Assembly: GCF_902804485.1 (NCBI RefSeq)
Contig: NZ_CADCST010000073.1
Span: forward strand, 1-51,726
DNA from: Flavobacterium collinsii
GTDB lineage: Bacteria; Bacteroidota; Bacteroidia; Flavobacteriales; Flavobacteriaceae
Length of the DNA stretch: 51,726 nucleotides
Direction: 5' to 3'
In this document: one piece after another, positions 50,622-51,726 of the stretch
How the letters are laid out: each line of letters begins with the position of its first letter
Numbering within the stretch: position 1 is the stretch's first letter
Notes under the pieces: model-generated
What the model saw: the letters and a program-made list of their open reading frames with translations, nothing else
Told to the model about the DNA's origin: nothing
Database searches by the model: none
Program-made: the position numbers and the translations under genes

Positions 50622-51587
50622 ATGGTTTGGATTTTCTTCTTAATAGCTGTTGCACTTATTCTTGCTTTAGACTTAGGCGTTTTTAACAAAAACCCACATA
50701 TCATTAGTACTAAAGAAGCAAGCAAATGGACTCTTATCTGGGTAACCCTTTCTTTTCTTTTTTCAGGAGTTATTTATTGGCTCTATACTACAGATTATAT
50801 TGCAAATCCTGATAATCTGAAACCCGCTGTAGCTTCTATGAAGTTTATAACCGGTTATCTGATTGAATTATCGTTAAGCGTTGACAATATTTTTGTCATC
50901 GCAATTATTTTTGCTTCCTTTAAAATACCTCAAAAATACCAGCACCGTGTTTTATTCTGGGGAATTCTGGGTGCCGTTGTTTTCCGCGGATTAATGATTT
51001 TCTTTGGAGTAATGCTCATCAATAAATTTAGCTGGACTACCTATTTATTTGGTGCCTTCCTGCTTTTCACAGCCATCAAAATGTTGTTCACCGGAGACAA
51101 TGAAGATTTTCAGCCCAAAGACTCTTTTATCTACAAAACACTGGGAAAAATTATTCCGATTACTTCCCAAATGGATGGAGAGAAATTTTTCATTCCCACA
51201 AAAACGGCAAAAAAAGCAGCTACTCCATTATTTGTAGCCCTTATTGTGATTGAATTCATGGACGTTCTTTTTGCGGTAGACAGCGTACCCGCCATTCTAG
51301 CCATTACTTCTGACCCATTTTTGGTATTCAGTTCTAATATTTTTGCTATTCTGGGATTACGTTCGATGTACTTTTTCTTAGCCAATATGTTGGCAAAATT
51401 CAGTTATCTGGAATATAGCCTTATTGCTATTTTAAGTTTCGTAGGATTAAAAATGCTGCTTCACGATTTTTTCCATGTACCGGAATGGGCTTCTTTAGCC
51501 TTCATTGCGCTTTCACTTTTAGCCGGTATTCTGGTTTCTTTAAAATTTGGAGCAGAAAAAGAACTTACTGATACCGATCCGGAATAG
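50622..51587 (+). CDS. TerC/Alx-family membrane protein
   Basis: The 321-residue polytopic protein has about nine hydrophobic helices. Both TerC signature segments are present, with acidic residues in the membrane: E-L-S-L-S-V-D-N-I-F (about 83-92) and E-F-M-D-V-L-F-A-V-D-S-V-P-A (about 211-224). Alx-type members export Mn2+; others are linked to tellurite resistance or metallation of secreted proteins. Its length and the two D-N/D-S motifs fit the Alx branch. Single gene with its own -7 box. Confidence 0.92.
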   Translation: MVWIFFLIAVALILALDLGVFNKNPHIISTKEASKWTLIWVTLSFLFSGVIYWLYTTDYIANPDNLKPAVASMKFITGYLIELSLSVDNIFVIAIIFASFKIPQKYQHRVLFWGILGAVVFRGLMIFFGVMLINKFSWTTYLFGAFLLFTAIKMLFTGDNEDFQPKDSFIYKTLGKIIPITSQMDGEKFFIPTKTAKKAATPLFVALIVIEFMDVLFAVDSVPAILAITSDPFLVFSSNIFAILGLRSMYFFLANMLAKFSYLEYSLIAILSFVGLKMLLHDFFHVPEWASLAFIALSLLAGILVSLKFGAEKELTDTDPE

Positions 51588-51631
51588 CACTTAAAAATAG
51601 TATAAAGTTAAAAAGGAGATCTTTCGATTAA

Positions 51632-51659
51632 AAGTGGTCGGAAGAAATTTCGGCCACTT
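51632..51659. terminator. Shared terminator hairpin of terC and the convergent gene
   Basis: A 9-bp stem with one G-U pair (51632-51640 with 51651-51659) encloses a 10-base loop. Its right arm overlaps the stop codon of the minus-strand partial ORF. An outer GGAGATC/GATCTCC pair (51615-51621 and 51681-51687) flanks it. Confidence 0.65.
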
Positions 51660-51726
51660 ATGTTTTATATACTTTTTGCGGATCTCCTCCTGAAAGTACT
51701 ATCATTACTGCAGTAATTAACTCTCT
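51658..51726 (-). CDS. Possible C-terminal end of a convergent gene cut by the window edge
   Basis: On the minus strand a frame stays open from the window edge for 22 codons (R-E-L-I-T-A-V-M-I-V-L-S-G-G-D-P-Q-K, then V-Y-K-T) and ends with TAA in the terminator hairpin. The mix of residues and the stop position inside a bidirectional terminator are what the 3' end of a real gene would look like. The fragment is too short to assign, and chance cannot be excluded. Confidence 0.4.
   Translation of the reverse strand, partial: RELITAVMIVLSGGDPQKVYKT

Overview
The window looks like a piece of a Flavobacterium (Bacteroidota) chromosome. It is AT-rich. It carries a SusC/SusD pair, the gliding lipoprotein GldI, Bacteroidota-type curli genes, type III glutamine synthetase, M61 and GH92 enzymes, and repeated TANNTTTG boxes (the Bacteroidota -7 promoter element) upstream of genes. 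No rRNA, tRNA, CRISPR array, prophage or insertion sequence was recognised.

Layout. 1-1.6 kb: a small accessory island holding a truncated DUF4369-type protein, a Cys-rich peptide with a double-Gly-like leader, and a divergent XRE regulator. Bases 1-71 are an exact inverted copy of part of the regulator gene, so the left edge is a rearrangement junction or an assembly edge. 2.4-12.1 kb: a compact polysaccharide utilisation locus (SusC, SusD, DUF5077/DUF3472 lipoprotein, GH109-type oxidoreductase-like glycosidase, GH35 beta-galactosidase). 12.1-18.3 kb: guaA followed by two LysM proteins and OsmC, all on the minus strand. 18.5-23.4 kb: two secreted proteins of unknown role, a CbpA/CbpM chaperone pair, a Rid-family protein and a CLC protein with the hallmarks of the fluoride (CLC-F) branch. 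23.8-27.7 kb: a DHH phosphoesterase, GldI and two cyclophilin-FKBP fusions. 27.9-33.6 kb: small membrane proteins (EamA, DoxX-like, AqpZ, GlsB-like, sterol-desaturase-like), DUF2805 and an M61 peptidase. 33.7-40.8 kb: GH92, purM, a GNAT and several small genes of unknown function, separated by intergenic repeats. 40.9-46.4 kb: a curli operon (curlin, CsgB-like, CsgE, CsgF, CsgG, then a Fn3/beta-propeller lipoprotein). 46.8-51.6 kb: divergent glutamine synthetases of two unrelated subfamilies, then TerC and the edge of a convergent gene.

How the genes work together. The PUL imports and trims a galactose- and probably GalNAc-containing glycan. The curli operon builds extracellular amyloid; a strong hairpin directly after the curlin gene probably keeps subunit output above that of the assembly machine. 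The GldI/PPIase cluster serves periplasmic folding and gliding.

Most unusual points: the 71-bp inverted repeat at the left edge; palindromic TGTGTTCGARCACA elements around the XRE gene and the PUL; a CsgE whose N-terminal half looks like CsgH; a CsgG with a C-terminal beta-barrel-like extension; the CLC-F signature in a gene that would normally be called a chloride channel; and several families of intergenic repeats, including mini-hairpins with a constant TAC loop and changing stems.
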